A stretch of DNA of 64,000 nucleotides from Bin90 sp965214635. Its GTDB lineage: Bacteria > Chloroflexota > Dehalococcoidia > Lucifugimonadales > JADFKI01. Numbering within the stretch: position 1 is the stretch's first letter; each line of letters begins with the position of its first letter. The notes beneath the pieces were generated by a model that did no database searches, was not told the DNA's origin, and was given only the letters and a program-made list of their open reading frames with translations. The stretch lies in contig OZ243964.1 of NCBI GenBank assembly GCA_965214635.1, positions 806,001 through 870,000 of the forward strand, given 5' to 3'. This document shows positions 45,237-53,701 of the stretch, one piece after another. The position numbers and the translations under genes are program-made.

Positions 45237-45257
45237 CTGAGTGTCAACATGCCCTAG
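45237..45257 (-). repeat. Right arm of the 21-bp inverted repeat bounding the island
   Basis: Reverse complement of 33684-33704 with 19 of 21 bases matching. It lies at the switch back to core sequence just before the ribF promoter. Confidence 0.6.
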
Positions 45258-45287
45258 CCAAAACCCTCTGAAAATCCTATACCCGTC

Positions 45288-45296
45288 TGATATACT
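45288..45296 (+). promoter_or_regulatory. Extended -10 promoter for ribF (TGATATACT)
   Basis: A TGnTATACT box 69 bp ahead of the ribF start, just outside the island boundary repeat. I see no FMN-riboswitch-like structure. Confidence 0.45.
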
Positions 45297-45365
45297 TCCC
45301 CCTACAACAACAGGCAGTCATCTGCCGCATCACACAACAACCGACACCCCGCAAGAAGTGCTGCA

Positions 45366-46316
45366 ATGCGAATACACCACGAACTCGCCAACGCCTTCCC
45401 GCAATCTTCGGCTGTGCCCGGCGCAATGGCAGGCATGGCGCTGACCATCGGCGTGTTCGACGGAGTGCATCGGGGGCACCAGCGGCTCATCAGCAAGGTC
45501 GTGGACGAAGCAAAACAGCACGGCTGCTCTGCCGGCGTCCTCACATTCCGCAACCACCCGGACTCGGTCTTCAACCCGGATTTTTGCCCGCGGTACATAA
45601 CGAGCGTGCCAGAGCGAATCCGGCTTATCAAGCAAATAGGCGTGGACTTCGTGGTGCCGATAACCTTCGATCGCGAAATTGCCGCCATCCGCGCGAAAGA
45701 CTTCGCCGCAATGCTATGCGATACGCTCCGAATGCGCTCCCTCGTCGTCGGCCCGGACTTTGCAATGGGCTACAAGCGCGAGGGCACGGTGGACGCTCTG
45801 TCCGCAATCGGCGCGGATATGGGCTTCACGGTGAGCATCGTAGAGCTGCTCTCCGAGGACGCTGCGCCCGTCAGCAGCACGGGCATCCGCCACGCCCTAG
45901 TGCGCGGCGATGTGAGCGCAGCCGCCAAGATGCTGGGCAGAAACTTTACCCTAGACGGCACAGTCGTCAGCGGCGAAAAGCGCGGCCGCACACTCGGCTA
46001 CCCCACGGCAAACCTCGCCGTCTCGCCGGGAATGGCAATCCCCGCAAACGGCATATACGCCTGCCGCGCATATGTGGACGGCGTGGCGCATATGGCGGCA
46101 ACGAGCATCGGCGTCCGACCTACCTTCAACGGCGAAGGACGCACCATAGAAGCGTTTCTTCTACAATTTGACAAAGACCTGTATAATAAGGGATTATCAT
46201 TAGAATTCGTTCAACGCCTGCGCGATGAACTCAAATTTGACAGCGTGGACGATCTGTTGGAACAGATGAGACAGGATGTAGAGCAGACGCAAGCGATACT
46301 ACAGACAACCGCATAG
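45366..46316 (+). CDS. ribF: Bifunctional riboflavin kinase / FAD synthetase
   Basis: It has 316 residues, normal for the family. It converts riboflavin to FMN and FMN to FAD. The N-terminal FAD-synthetase domain has TIGVFDGVHRGHQ (HxGH-type nucleotidyl-transfer motif, about 26-38) and ISSTGIR-like SSTGIRHALVRGDV (about 178). The C-terminal flavokinase domain has GRTLGYPTANL, NGIYA, TSIGVRPTF and the EAFLLQFDKDLYNKGLSLEF block. ATG 45366 has a weak AGAAG site; an internal ATG just before GMALTIG is possible. It stands alone, immediately right of the island. Confidence 0.93.
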   Translation: MRIHHELANAFPQSSAVPGAMAGMALTIGVFDGVHRGHQRLISKVVDEAKQHGCSAGVLTFRNHPDSVFNPDFCPRYITSVPERIRLIKQIGVDFVVPITFDREIAAIRAKDFAAMLCDTLRMRSLVVGPDFAMGYKREGTVDALSAIGADMGFTVSIVELLSEDAAPVSSTGIRHALVRGDVSAAAKMLGRNFTLDGTVVSGEKRGRTLGYPTANLAVSPGMAIPANGIYACRAYVDGVAHMAATSIGVRPTFNGEGRTIEAFLLQFDKDLYNKGLSLEFVQRLRDELKFDSVDDLLEQMRQDVEQTQAILQTTA

Positions 46317-46418
46317 CCCTAGCGCAGCCGTTCTTGATCCGTGCGAACTTGCTGCAAACAGTGTATAGTTCGCACACCTTGAGAATGCTTGGCACAGCAT
46401 CAGATGACGGGGGGTCTC

Positions 46419-48593
46419 ATGCAAGAACAAGCCGACAAGCAATCCCGAACTGCCACCGCCGAAACGGACATATCCCATATCTACCACAAAGACGCTATGG
46501 CAGAGGCGGCGCATCTTGCGTCCGAATACGCCATATTCGCCGAAATCGGACGCGTCATCAGCTCCTCGCCCAACATCCAAGAGGTCTACGAAGGCTTTGC
46601 GGCGCAAGTCCATAACCTCATCCCATTCGAGCGACTCGTCATCAACAGTGTCGACATCTCCGCCAAGACCATGTCGACGCTTTATCAGTCCGGGATGAAT
46701 GTCCCCGAGTGGGAGCCGGGCAAGATTCGCCCCATCGCCGACTCGCCAACCGAATGGGTCGTGCAAAACCGAAAAGGCTTGTTCCTCTGCCCCGAGACCG
46801 ATGGCGGTCAGCAAAAACGCTTCCCCAACCAAGACCCATCCAACGCCGCCGGGCTGCACTGGCTCGTCGCCGTGCCGCTCATATCCAACAACGAAGTTAT
46901 CGGCACGCTGCACTTCCGCACCAGCCGCAAGAATGTATACACCGAAGACAGCATACAGATAGCGGAGCGCGTGGCATCCCAAATCGCCGGTGCAATCGCC
47001 AACTCCATCCTGTACGCCAAGCAACGCGACACCGCCGCAGCCCTAGAAGAAAGCGTGCAGCAAGAGCATCGCCTCGTCCTCGAAAACGCCCTCTTCGCCG
47101 AAATCGGCAGGATTATATCCTCATCGCTGGACATCAACGAAGTCTATGAGGATTTTGCGGCGCAGGTTGAGAAGCTCATCACCTTCGACAGAATCTCCAT
47201 CAGCCTGCTGAACAGAGAGAGAAACACCCTCACCAACGCCTATGTGCTGGGTGTGGAAGCGCCCGGGCGTGAGATAGGTTCGGAGTTCTACTTGGAGGGC
47301 ACACCAGCGGAAGCAGCAATTACCAGCGGCGAAACTATGCTCGTGCAGGGCAGCGCCGATGTGCTACACGCCCGCTACCCCTCTATCGTATTTCACGATA
47401 TGCGCTCCATCCTGCTTGCACCACTCAAGAACAGGGACGAAGTGGTAGGGATGCTGGTCGTACGCTCGCTTAAAGAGAGCGCCTATACCCAGCGCGACGC
47501 GGATGTGCTCACGCAGGTCGCCGCACAGATCGCCCCCGCGGTGGTGAACTCCATCCTGTATGCGCAGGAAGTCCGCCTCGCCACTTTCCCGATGCACAAC
47601 CCCAACCCCATCATCGAGACCGACCTGAACGGCAATGTAACCTACTGCAACCCAACGGCGAGCCAGCGCTTCCACAACCTCACGGGGATGGGCGCACAGC
47701 ACCCCATCTTAATCGACATCGCGGACATCATCGACGAATTGGAGGGCGGCGGAGCGCCGTTCCACTCGCGCGAAGTAGATGTGGGAGACGAGACCTACCA
47801 GCAGCGCATCGTGTATATCTCGGCAATTCAGCAAATGCGGATATATTCGAACGACATCACTCCCCGCAAGCGCGCGCAAGAGAAGCTGGCACAGCAAGCC
47901 GCCGAACTCGCCCGCTCCAACACCGAGCTGCAAGATTTCGCCTATGCGGCGTCCCACGACCTGCAAGAGCCGCTGCGCATCATATCCGGCTTCGCGCAGA
48001 TACTGTCAGACCGCTACAGCGGCCAGATGGGCAAGGAAGCAGACGAGTTCATAGGCTTTGTGGTGGACGGCGCAGACCGCATGAAGATACTCATCGAAGA
48101 CCTGCTAGACTACTCCCGCGTGGGCACACAAGGACGCCCGCTCGAACCCGTGGAAATATCCAGCGTCTTGGAACAATCCCTGTCCAACCTGCGCGTGTCC
48201 ATCGACGAGTCGAACGCCCGCATCACGCACGAGGCTATGCCCCGCATCAAAGGCGACTTCAACCAGCTGGTACAGCTGTTCCAAAACCTAATCAGCAATG
48301 CAATCAAGTTCCGCTCTAACGCTCCGCTGCAAGTCCATATATCCAGCATGCATGTGGGCGAATCGTGCGTCATATCCGTGTCCGACAACGGCATTGGCAT
48401 GGAGCAACAGGACACAGAGCGCATATTCGGGATGTTCAAACGCCTGCACGGGCGAGACAAATACCCCGGTACCGGCATAGGACTTGCCATATGCAACAAG
48501 ATCGTAGAACGCCACACAGGCAAGATATGGGTAGAATCGGAACTTGGCAAAGGCGCAACTTTCAGCTTCACGCTGCCCGTTGCAGAGGACTGA
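46419..48593 (+). CDS. GAF-GAF-PAS sensor histidine kinase
   Basis: It has 724 residues. ATG 46419 has GGGGGG five bases upstream; in-frame starts at 46389 and 46404 are weaker. No membrane segments, so it is a cytoplasmic sensor. Two GAF domains (about 30-195 and 220-385) are followed by a PAS-like segment (about 390-470), HisKA with phospho-acceptor His near 513 (AASHDLQEPLRIISGF), and HATPase_c with the N box (LISNAIKFRS), DNGIGM and GTGIGLAICNKIVE. Neither GAF shows an evident chromophore Cys, so ligand and signal are unknown. Two receiver-only regulators follow and are the probable phospho-targets. Confidence 0.9.
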   Translation: MQEQADKQSRTATAETDISHIYHKDAMAEAAHLASEYAIFAEIGRVISSSPNIQEVYEGFAAQVHNLIPFERLVINSVDISAKTMSTLYQSGMNVPEWEPGKIRPIADSPTEWVVQNRKGLFLCPETDGGQQKRFPNQDPSNAAGLHWLVAVPLISNNEVIGTLHFRTSRKNVYTEDSIQIAERVASQIAGAIANSILYAKQRDTAAALEESVQQEHRLVLENALFAEIGRIISSSLDINEVYEDFAAQVEKLITFDRISISLLNRERNTLTNAYVLGVEAPGREIGSEFYLEGTPAEAAITSGETMLVQGSADVLHARYPSIVFHDMRSILLAPLKNRDEVVGMLVVRSLKESAYTQRDADVLTQVAAQIAPAVVNSILYAQEVRLATFPMHNPNPIIETDLNGNVTYCNPTASQRFHNLTGMGAQHPILIDIADIIDELEGGGAPFHSREVDVGDETYQQRIVYISAIQQMRIYSNDITPRKRAQEKLAQQAAELARSNTELQDFAYAASHDLQEPLRIISGFAQILSDRYSGQMGKEADEFIGFVVDGADRMKILIEDLLDYSRVGTQGRPLEPVEISSVLEQSLSNLRVSIDESNARITHEAMPRIKGDFNQLVQLFQNLISNAIKFRSNAPLQVHISSMHVGESCVISVSDNGIGMEQQDTERIFGMFKRLHGRDKYPGTGIGLAICNKIVERHTGKIWVESELGKGATFSFTLPVAED

Positions 48594-48640
48594 ACCGGAC
48601 GCAATCGCCCCGGTGAAGTAATGCGAAAGGAGACCACATC

Positions 48641-49156
48641 ATGACTACCACAGGACAAGGCAGGGCTATCGAGATTCTGTTAGTGGAAGACAACCCGGCG
48701 GATGTGAGGCTGACCCAAGAGATTATCAAGCAGTCCGAGCACTCCACGAACATCACCGTTGCAGAAGACGGGATGGTGGCGATGGCGATGCTCAAGGGCG
48801 AGGGTGACCATGCCGGCACACCGCGCCCAGACCTCATCCTTCTCGACCTACGCCTTCCGCATAAAGACGGTCCCGAAGTGTTGGCAGACCTCAACTCAGA
48901 CGAGAACCTCGTCAACATACCGGTAATGATCCTAACCGGAACAGAGGCGGAGCAAAGCCTGCTGAACGCCTACAACATCCCGCCCAGCCGCTTCTGCCGC
49001 AAGCCAATGGAACTGCAGCGCTTCAACAACGCCGTCAACCAGCTCGGCATGTTCAGCCGCCAGCCCATCAGCATGGGGCCGCCCTCCGCTCATCAGTCGG
49101 GCGGCGACACAGGTGGCGGCAAGCGCCGCTGGTGGTGGCCCTTCGGCGGCAGCTAA
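48641..49156 (+). CDS. Receiver-only response regulator (Rcp1-like)
   Basis: It has 171 residues; ATG after AGGAG, 47 bp behind the kinase gene. A single receiver domain: acidic pair in LLVEDNPADVRL, phospho-acceptor Asp69 in LLDLRLP, Thr in ILTGTEAE and Lys in CRKPM. No output domain; the C-terminal 35 residues are Gly/Ser-rich and end KRRWWWPFGGS. This is the Rcp1-type partner of phytochrome-like GAF kinases, working as a phosphorelay shuttle or by protein contact. Confidence 0.9.
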   Translation: MTTTGQGRAIEILLVEDNPADVRLTQEIIKQSEHSTNITVAEDGMVAMAMLKGEGDHAGTPRPDLILLDLRLPHKDGPEVLADLNSDENLVNIPVMILTGTEAEQSLLNAYNIPPSRFCRKPMELQRFNNAVNQLGMFSRQPISMGPPSAHQSGGDTGGGKRRWWWPFGGS

Positions 49157-49197
49157 ACACCAACCACAAGACACACTTAGCAGTCGGGAGGTCAGCA

Positions 49198-49647
49198 GTG
49201 AATGCTTACAGACGATCTGCCACCAGACCCATAGAGATCCTGCTGGTGGAAGACAACCCCGCTGATGTACGCCTAATACAACTTATCTTGGAAGACGCCG
49301 AGTTTCATGTGAACTTCACCGTAGCCTACGACGGCAGGCAGGCGATGTCCGTGCTCCGACGCGAACCCGGCTTCGAAGACGCCGTGCGCCCAGACATGAT
49401 CCTGCTCGACCTGAACATGCCAGTGATGGACGGCAGAGAGGTGCTCGCCGCGCTCGCCGAAGACTCCAGATTCTCGCGCATCCCCGTCGTAGTGCTGACC
49501 ACTTCCAACTCCCAGGAAGACCTAGAATACGCATACAGCAAGTGCATCTCCAGCTACATTACCAAACCCGTAGATGTCTATCAGTTCAACTCCAAAGTCC
49601 GCGACCTGCTGAACTACTGGACGAATGTGGCGCAGCTGCCGCGCTGA
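49198..49647 (+). CDS. Second receiver-only response regulator
   Basis: It has 149 residues from the GTG at 49198, which has GGGAGG six bases upstream; the open frame to 49132 overlaps the preceding gene and is unlikely. Receiver motifs: LLVEDNPADVRLIQ, Asp71 in LLDLNMPVMDG, Thr in VVLTTSNS, Lys in YITKPVD. No output domain. It lies 41 bp after the first regulator, completing a kinase-regulator-regulator operon; the two are clearly paralogous. Confidence 0.9.
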   Translation: MNAYRRSATRPIEILLVEDNPADVRLIQLILEDAEFHVNFTVAYDGRQAMSVLRREPGFEDAVRPDMILLDLNMPVMDGREVLAALAEDSRFSRIPVVVLTTSNSQEDLEYAYSKCISSYITKPVDVYQFNSKVRDLLNYWTNVAQLPR

Positions 49648-49657
49648 CCTATTAGGA

Positions 49658-49697
49658 CGGGCGCAGGCGACCGGGAAGCCCCTTGACACTGCGCCCG
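49658..49697 (+). terminator. GC-rich hairpin after the two-component operon
   Basis: CGGGCGCAG pairs with CTGCGCCCG across a 22-nt loop, 10 bp after the last regulator stop. No strong T tail, so the terminator role is inferred. Confidence 0.45.
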
Positions 49698-50022
49698 ACC
49701 ATTGTTAGGCTAAATCTACAGGAGCGGCAAACGCTCCCAAATCACACGCAAGGCGCTCGCACAGCGGGATGCCAAGCCGGTTAGGAGTTGGCTATGGTTC
49801 GCATAATTGTCTTGAACCATAACTGGAAGTTTCCGTGTCTAGTCCCTGCCGGTCTTGGCGGCGCAAGTCGGCACTCACAGCCGGCTCGCTGACACACCCT
49901 CACCCCAGAGGCAGAGGGTGCGTAGAAACAGATAAGGCTGGCAGGGAACACAAACCCAGCAGACCCGCATACCTCGGCGGGCGAACAAGCAAGCCGCAAT
50001 TGCGGGGCTAATGGACATCATA

Positions 50023-50062
50023 GGGAAGGCGAACGCGATCTTTTGACTGCGTTCGCCTTCCC
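50023..50062. terminator. 14-bp perfect inverted repeat, likely terminator
   Basis: GGGAAGGCGAACGC pairs with GCGTTCGCCTTCCC across 12 nt, followed by TTTCGCTT. The surrounding gap (49648-50311) shows no protein or RNA gene I can identify, only this and the hairpin at 49658. Confidence 0.5.
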
Positions 50063-50258
50063 TTTCGCTTGCCCATCTGTCCGTCGCCCACCTCGCATGC
50101 TTGGAACGCCAACTCCCCCTCCATCCTAATCCGCAACGCCGACAGCGTTCACGAAAGAGGCTGTCGGGCAGATGCCATCGCGAATTGGGAGCACAGGTAT
50201 CACTTCTCTACTCAAAGTTTGGGAATGCAAAGAAGCGGAAGCGGATACTAGAATGCGC

Positions 50259-50264
50259 TATAAT
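50259..50264 (+). promoter_or_regulatory. -10 box (TATAAT) for tyrS
   Basis: A perfect TATAAT about 50-60 bp before the tyrS start. No clear -35 and no T-box-like leader. Confidence 0.4.
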
Positions 50265-50311
50265 ACTACTTGAGGAATCGCTCTCACCTCTGAAAACAGC
50301 TCTTAATCGAC

Positions 50312-51541
50312 TTGAGGTTCGTCATCTTGAACACCAAACTCGCCAACACCGATATAGACAGAGACTTGCACCACATCACACGGCGGGGCGTGTCCGAAAT
50401 CATCGTCGAGTCGGAGTTCGTCGAGCGGATGCAAGAGGGCAAGCCCCTGCGCCTTAAGATGGGCTTCGACCCGAGCGCAACCGACATCCACCTCGGACAC
50501 GCCGTAGGTCTCCGCAAACTCCGCCAGCTCCAAGACATTGGGCACAAGGTCATCCTCATCGTCGGGGATTGGACAGCACAAATCGGCGACCCCAGCGGAC
50601 GCTCCGCAACCCGACCCATGCTCACCGCAGAAGAGGTGCAGAAAAATGCCGAAACCTATATGGCGCAGTTCTTCAAGATAGTGGATCGCGACAGAACCGA
50701 AACCCGCTGGCAGTCCGAATGGTTCGGCAAGTTCACGCTCACCGATGTCATCGGGTTGACAAGCCGCTTCACAGTAGCGCAGTTCCTTGCGCGCGAAGAC
50801 TTCGCCAACCGCTTCAAAGCCAACCAGCCCATCGCCATCACCGAGCTGCTCTATCCCCTGCTGCAAGCATACGACTCCATCGCCATCGAGTCCGATGTGG
50901 AGTTTGGCGGCACGGACCAGATGTTCAACCTGCTCGTCGGGCGCGACCTACAGGGGATGCTCGGGCAGCGACCACAGCAGTGCTTCCTGATGCCGCTGCT
51001 ACCCGGCACAGACGGCGTGCAAAAGATGAGCAAGAGCCTCGGCAACTACATCGGCATAGACGAGCCGCCCAATGACATCTACGGCAAGACAATGTCCCTC
51101 CCCGACTGGATGATAATCCCATACACGGAATATCTGACCGACATCCCGGACACAGAGATTGCGGAGATGCGCCGCACCCTAGACGCCAACGCCGTGAATC
51201 CGATGGAGTTGAAGAAGCGCCTCGCGCGGGAACTCGTAACGCAGTTCCACGACGCCAACGCCGCACAATCCGCAGAGCACCACTTCGAGCGCACGGTGCA
51301 GCGCAATGAGCTGCCCGACGATATTCCCACCTACACCCTGACGCCAGCGTTGAACAACGCGCGCCTGAGCCGTCTGATGGTGGACGCCGGCATTGCGAGC
51401 AGCGCAAGCGAAGCACGACGGCTCATCGAGCAAGGCGCAGTGCAACTAGACGGCAAGCGCATCACCGAGGACTCGGCTGCCGACCTTACGCCCGGCGCTA
51501 TCCTGCGCGCAGGACGCCGCCGCTTTATTCGCCTCGTCTAA
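50312..51541 (+). CDS. tyrS: Tyrosyl-tRNA synthetase
   Basis: It has 409 residues counted from TTG 50312. A second TTG at 50327 has GAGG at good spacing and may be the real start (MNTKLANTD). Class I aminoacyl-tRNA synthetase charging tRNA-Tyr. HIGH-type motif DIHLGHAVG (about 59), tyrosine-pocket LYPLLQAYDSIAIESDVEFG then GTDQMFN (about 185-212), KMSKS in full (about 240), and a C-terminal S4 RNA-binding domain (ARLSRLMVDAGIASSASEAR, about 350-409). The KMSKS sequence and arrangement fit the TyrZ-type subgroup. Complete. Confidence 0.94.
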   Translation: MRFVILNTKLANTDIDRDLHHITRRGVSEIIVESEFVERMQEGKPLRLKMGFDPSATDIHLGHAVGLRKLRQLQDIGHKVILIVGDWTAQIGDPSGRSATRPMLTAEEVQKNAETYMAQFFKIVDRDRTETRWQSEWFGKFTLTDVIGLTSRFTVAQFLAREDFANRFKANQPIAITELLYPLLQAYDSIAIESDVEFGGTDQMFNLLVGRDLQGMLGQRPQQCFLMPLLPGTDGVQKMSKSLGNYIGIDEPPNDIYGKTMSLPDWMIIPYTEYLTDIPDTEIAEMRRTLDANAVNPMELKKRLARELVTQFHDANAAQSAEHHFERTVQRNELPDDIPTYTLTPALNNARLSRLMVDAGIASSASEARRLIEQGAVQLDGKRITEDSAADLTPGAILRAGRRRFIRLV

Positions 51542-51582
51542 CCCTCACCGCATCCATCAGATTCAAATGCAACCCTTATACT

Positions 51583-52821
51583 TCATCCCCGCTTTCCGGA
51601 TTCATATATCGCTGCCGTGCCCCGCTTATCCGACACAATGCGCCCATCTTTCATTACCATCAGCAGCCTGCGGATGTTATGGATGTCGTCAAGTGGGTTG
51701 GCAGCGACCACGATGAGGTCAGCGAGCTTGCCCGCCTCCACGGTGCCCAGCGTATCGCCCACACCGCACAGCTCGGCTGCGTTCTTCGTGGAAGCCTGAA
51801 TCGCCTGCAAAGGCGTAGCTCCGTCACGCACCCACAGCGCCATCTCCAGCAGTGCGGCCTCTCGCAATGGGCGTATGTCCGAGCCTAGCGCCATCTTCAC
51901 TCCGGCATCCAATGCGCGTTTGAACCATTTCTTGTGTTCGTCTGCCGCTGCATCTGCGCGCGCCAGCAGGTCAGGAGCGATGTTTCGTCGCTCCAACCAG
52001 CGCCGTTCGAAGCCGCTGGTAGCCTGATTCGGTGTGAGGTGCGATATGGCAAGCGTCGGAACATACCACGCACCACTTTCCTTGAACATACGAATGCACT
52101 CATCGTCCATGATATAGCCATGTTCCAGGGTGTGCGCTCCCAATCGTATGGCAGCCTTCACCGCATCAGGATTTGCTGCGTGAGCCATCACTTTGAACTC
52201 GCGCTGGTGGCAGATGTCGAATGCGGCACGAAGCTCATCCTCCAGCAGAAATGAGTGCCAGTGCCTGTCCCACGACGGCCCCATTATGCCACCACTCATA
52301 TTCAGCTTGATATGGTCAACGCCGTTCTTAATCTGCTCGCGAACTGCTTGCACGAAACCATACGGGCCGTCGCATTCTTGCGCCTGCCCCGATGTCAGGA
52401 AGTGCCCACCCGTAGTGGTGAGGAAGTATCCGCTCGCAAACACGCGCGGTCCCACGAACCTGCCGGAGTCGAAGGCGCGCTTCCATGCCACATCCATGAA
52501 GTTGGCTGCGCCGCCGCATCGCACAGCGGTTACACCGCCCTCTGTGAGCGCCTGCGACAGGGCGAAGCCGAAGTCCGTCATCTGCTCTGCGGGCGTGCTG
52601 CCCGGTGTGGGTGGATATTCCGGATGTATATGTACATCCCAGAGACCGGGCAGCAGGTATGCCTCATCGAGGTCTATAACCTGCGCATCGCGGGTACTGG
52701 GCGAGCTGCGCGCGTCCAAAACTTCGACGATACACCCATCTTCTATGACAACACTGCCTCCGTATATCGGCGTGGGATTAACTCCATCTATGACATTGGC
52801 GTTTGTAAGAACTAATCGCAT
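51583..52821 (-). CDS. Metal-dependent amidohydrolase (imidazolonepropionase/prolidase-like)
   Basis: It has 412 residues. Amidohydrolase-superfamily TIM barrel: His64 and His66 in WDVHIHPE, a likely carboxylated Lys in DHIKLNMSGG (about 198), His in VMAHAAN (about 233) and LEHGY (about 255), and Asp in LGSDI (about 318). This binuclear pattern fits the Xaa-Pro dipeptidase/imidazolonepropionase-related branch, so hydrolysis of an amide, carbamate or N-acyl dipeptide is expected; substrate cannot be named. No signal peptide. Transcribed alone, divergent from the ABC exporter. Confidence 0.87.
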   Translation of the reverse strand: MRLVLTNANVIDGVNPTPIYGGSVVIEDGCIVEVLDARSSPSTRDAQVIDLDEAYLLPGLWDVHIHPEYPPTPGSTPAEQMTDFGFALSQALTEGGVTAVRCGGAANFMDVAWKRAFDSGRFVGPRVFASGYFLTTTGGHFLTSGQAQECDGPYGFVQAVREQIKNGVDHIKLNMSGGIMGPSWDRHWHSFLLEDELRAAFDICHQREFKVMAHAANPDAVKAAIRLGAHTLEHGYIMDDECIRMFKESGAWYVPTLAISHLTPNQATSGFERRWLERRNIAPDLLARADAAADEHKKWFKRALDAGVKMALGSDIRPLREAALLEMALWVRDGATPLQAIQASTKNAAELCGVGDTLGTVEAGKLADLIVVAANPLDDIHNIRRLLMVMKDGRIVSDKRGTAAIYESGKRG

Positions 52822-52883
52822 TTTGAACCTCGTCGATTGAGGGATTGCTCAGATGCCGACCAGTCTATCACCTTTTCAATTGT

Positions 52884-52892
52884 ATGCTATCA
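52884..52892 (-). promoter_or_regulatory. Extended -10 promoter for the amidohydrolase (TGATAGCAT)
   Basis: A TGnTAGCAT box on the minus strand, 62 bp before the ATG at 52821. Confidence 0.35.
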
Positions 52893-52957
52893 TTACGGTA
52901 TATTTCACTGAATCAAGTGGATGATGTGGGTATTCGACATCATCACAATCTTAATTT

Positions 52958-53701
52958 GTGGCATCTGTGGCAAATGCGATAACCGAACCGCGCGCACACC
53001 CAACAAAGCGCGGCTGCGCCGTAACCCTGCGCCGCCTAACCAAAGCATACGAGGAAGGCGGGCAAAAGCGTCCCGTTATCCGCAGGGCGGAGGCGTGTAT
53101 ATCCCCGGGCGAGTTCGTCGTCCTCGTTGGCCCCAGCGGCTGCGGCAAGACCACCCTGCTCAACCTCATCTGCGGCATCGACACGCCCACAGACGGCGAG
53201 GTTCTCATAGATGACACGCCCATAACTGCGCTATCAGAGACCGCGCGCACCCTATTTCGCCGCAAGCACATCGGCTTTGTGTTCCAATTTTTCAACCTGA
53301 TTGACACTCTCAGCGTGGAAGAAAACCTGCTGCTGCCGTTGAGTCTGAACGGCTTCGGCGATGCAGCTGCACACGAGCGCATAACGACGCTGTTGAGCGA
53401 AGTCGGACTTGCGGAGCGCCGCAGCAGCTTCCCGGACAGCATGTCCGGCGGCGAACAGCAGCGCATCGCCATTGCCCGCGCATTAGCGCACGACCCACCC
53501 CTGCTGCTCGCCGACGAACCCACAGGCAACTTGGACGCCGCTACCGGCGAGGCAATCCTCGCCTTGCTCGAACGCTTGGTGCGGGGCAGCGGCAAGACGA
53601 TGATTATCGTTACGCACGACGACAGCGTTATCCGCATAGCGGACCGCGTGCTTGCAATGCAAGACGGCTGCCTAATGGAGCATACCCCCCAATCGCAATG
53701 A
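52958..53701 (+). CDS. ABC transporter ATP-binding protein (LolD/AttE-like)
   Basis: It has 247 residues from GTG 52958. All ATPase motifs are present: Walker A GPSGCGKTT (about 58-66), Q-loop FQFFN, signature MSGGEQQR (about 158), Walker B LLLADEPTGNLD (about 178), and H-loop IVTHDD (about 212). The ADEPTGNLD form is typical of the MacB/LolD class, which powers lipoprotein or lipid export rather than import. The last codons overlap the permease start by 4 bp (ATGA), so the two are translationally coupled. Confidence 0.92.
   Translation: MASVANAITEPRAHPTKRGCAVTLRRLTKAYEEGGQKRPVIRRAEACISPGEFVVLVGPSGCGKTTLLNLICGIDTPTDGEVLIDDTPITALSETARTLFRRKHIGFVFQFFNLIDTLSVEENLLLPLSLNGFGDAAAHERITTLLSEVGLAERRSSFPDSMSGGEQQRIAIARALAHDPPLLLADEPTGNLDAATGEAILALLERLVRGSGKTMIIVTHDDSVIRIADRVLAMQDGCLMEHTPQSQ

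Noticed and set aside
45300..45365. FMN riboswitch ahead of ribF
   Set aside because: The leader is too short (about 70 nt from the likely promoter) and lacks the conserved RFN core.
49781..50251. Possible tRNA or small RNA gene in the 660-bp gap before tyrS
   Set aside because: No cloverleaf or TψC-like GGTTCGA segment found; only two hairpins that fit terminators.
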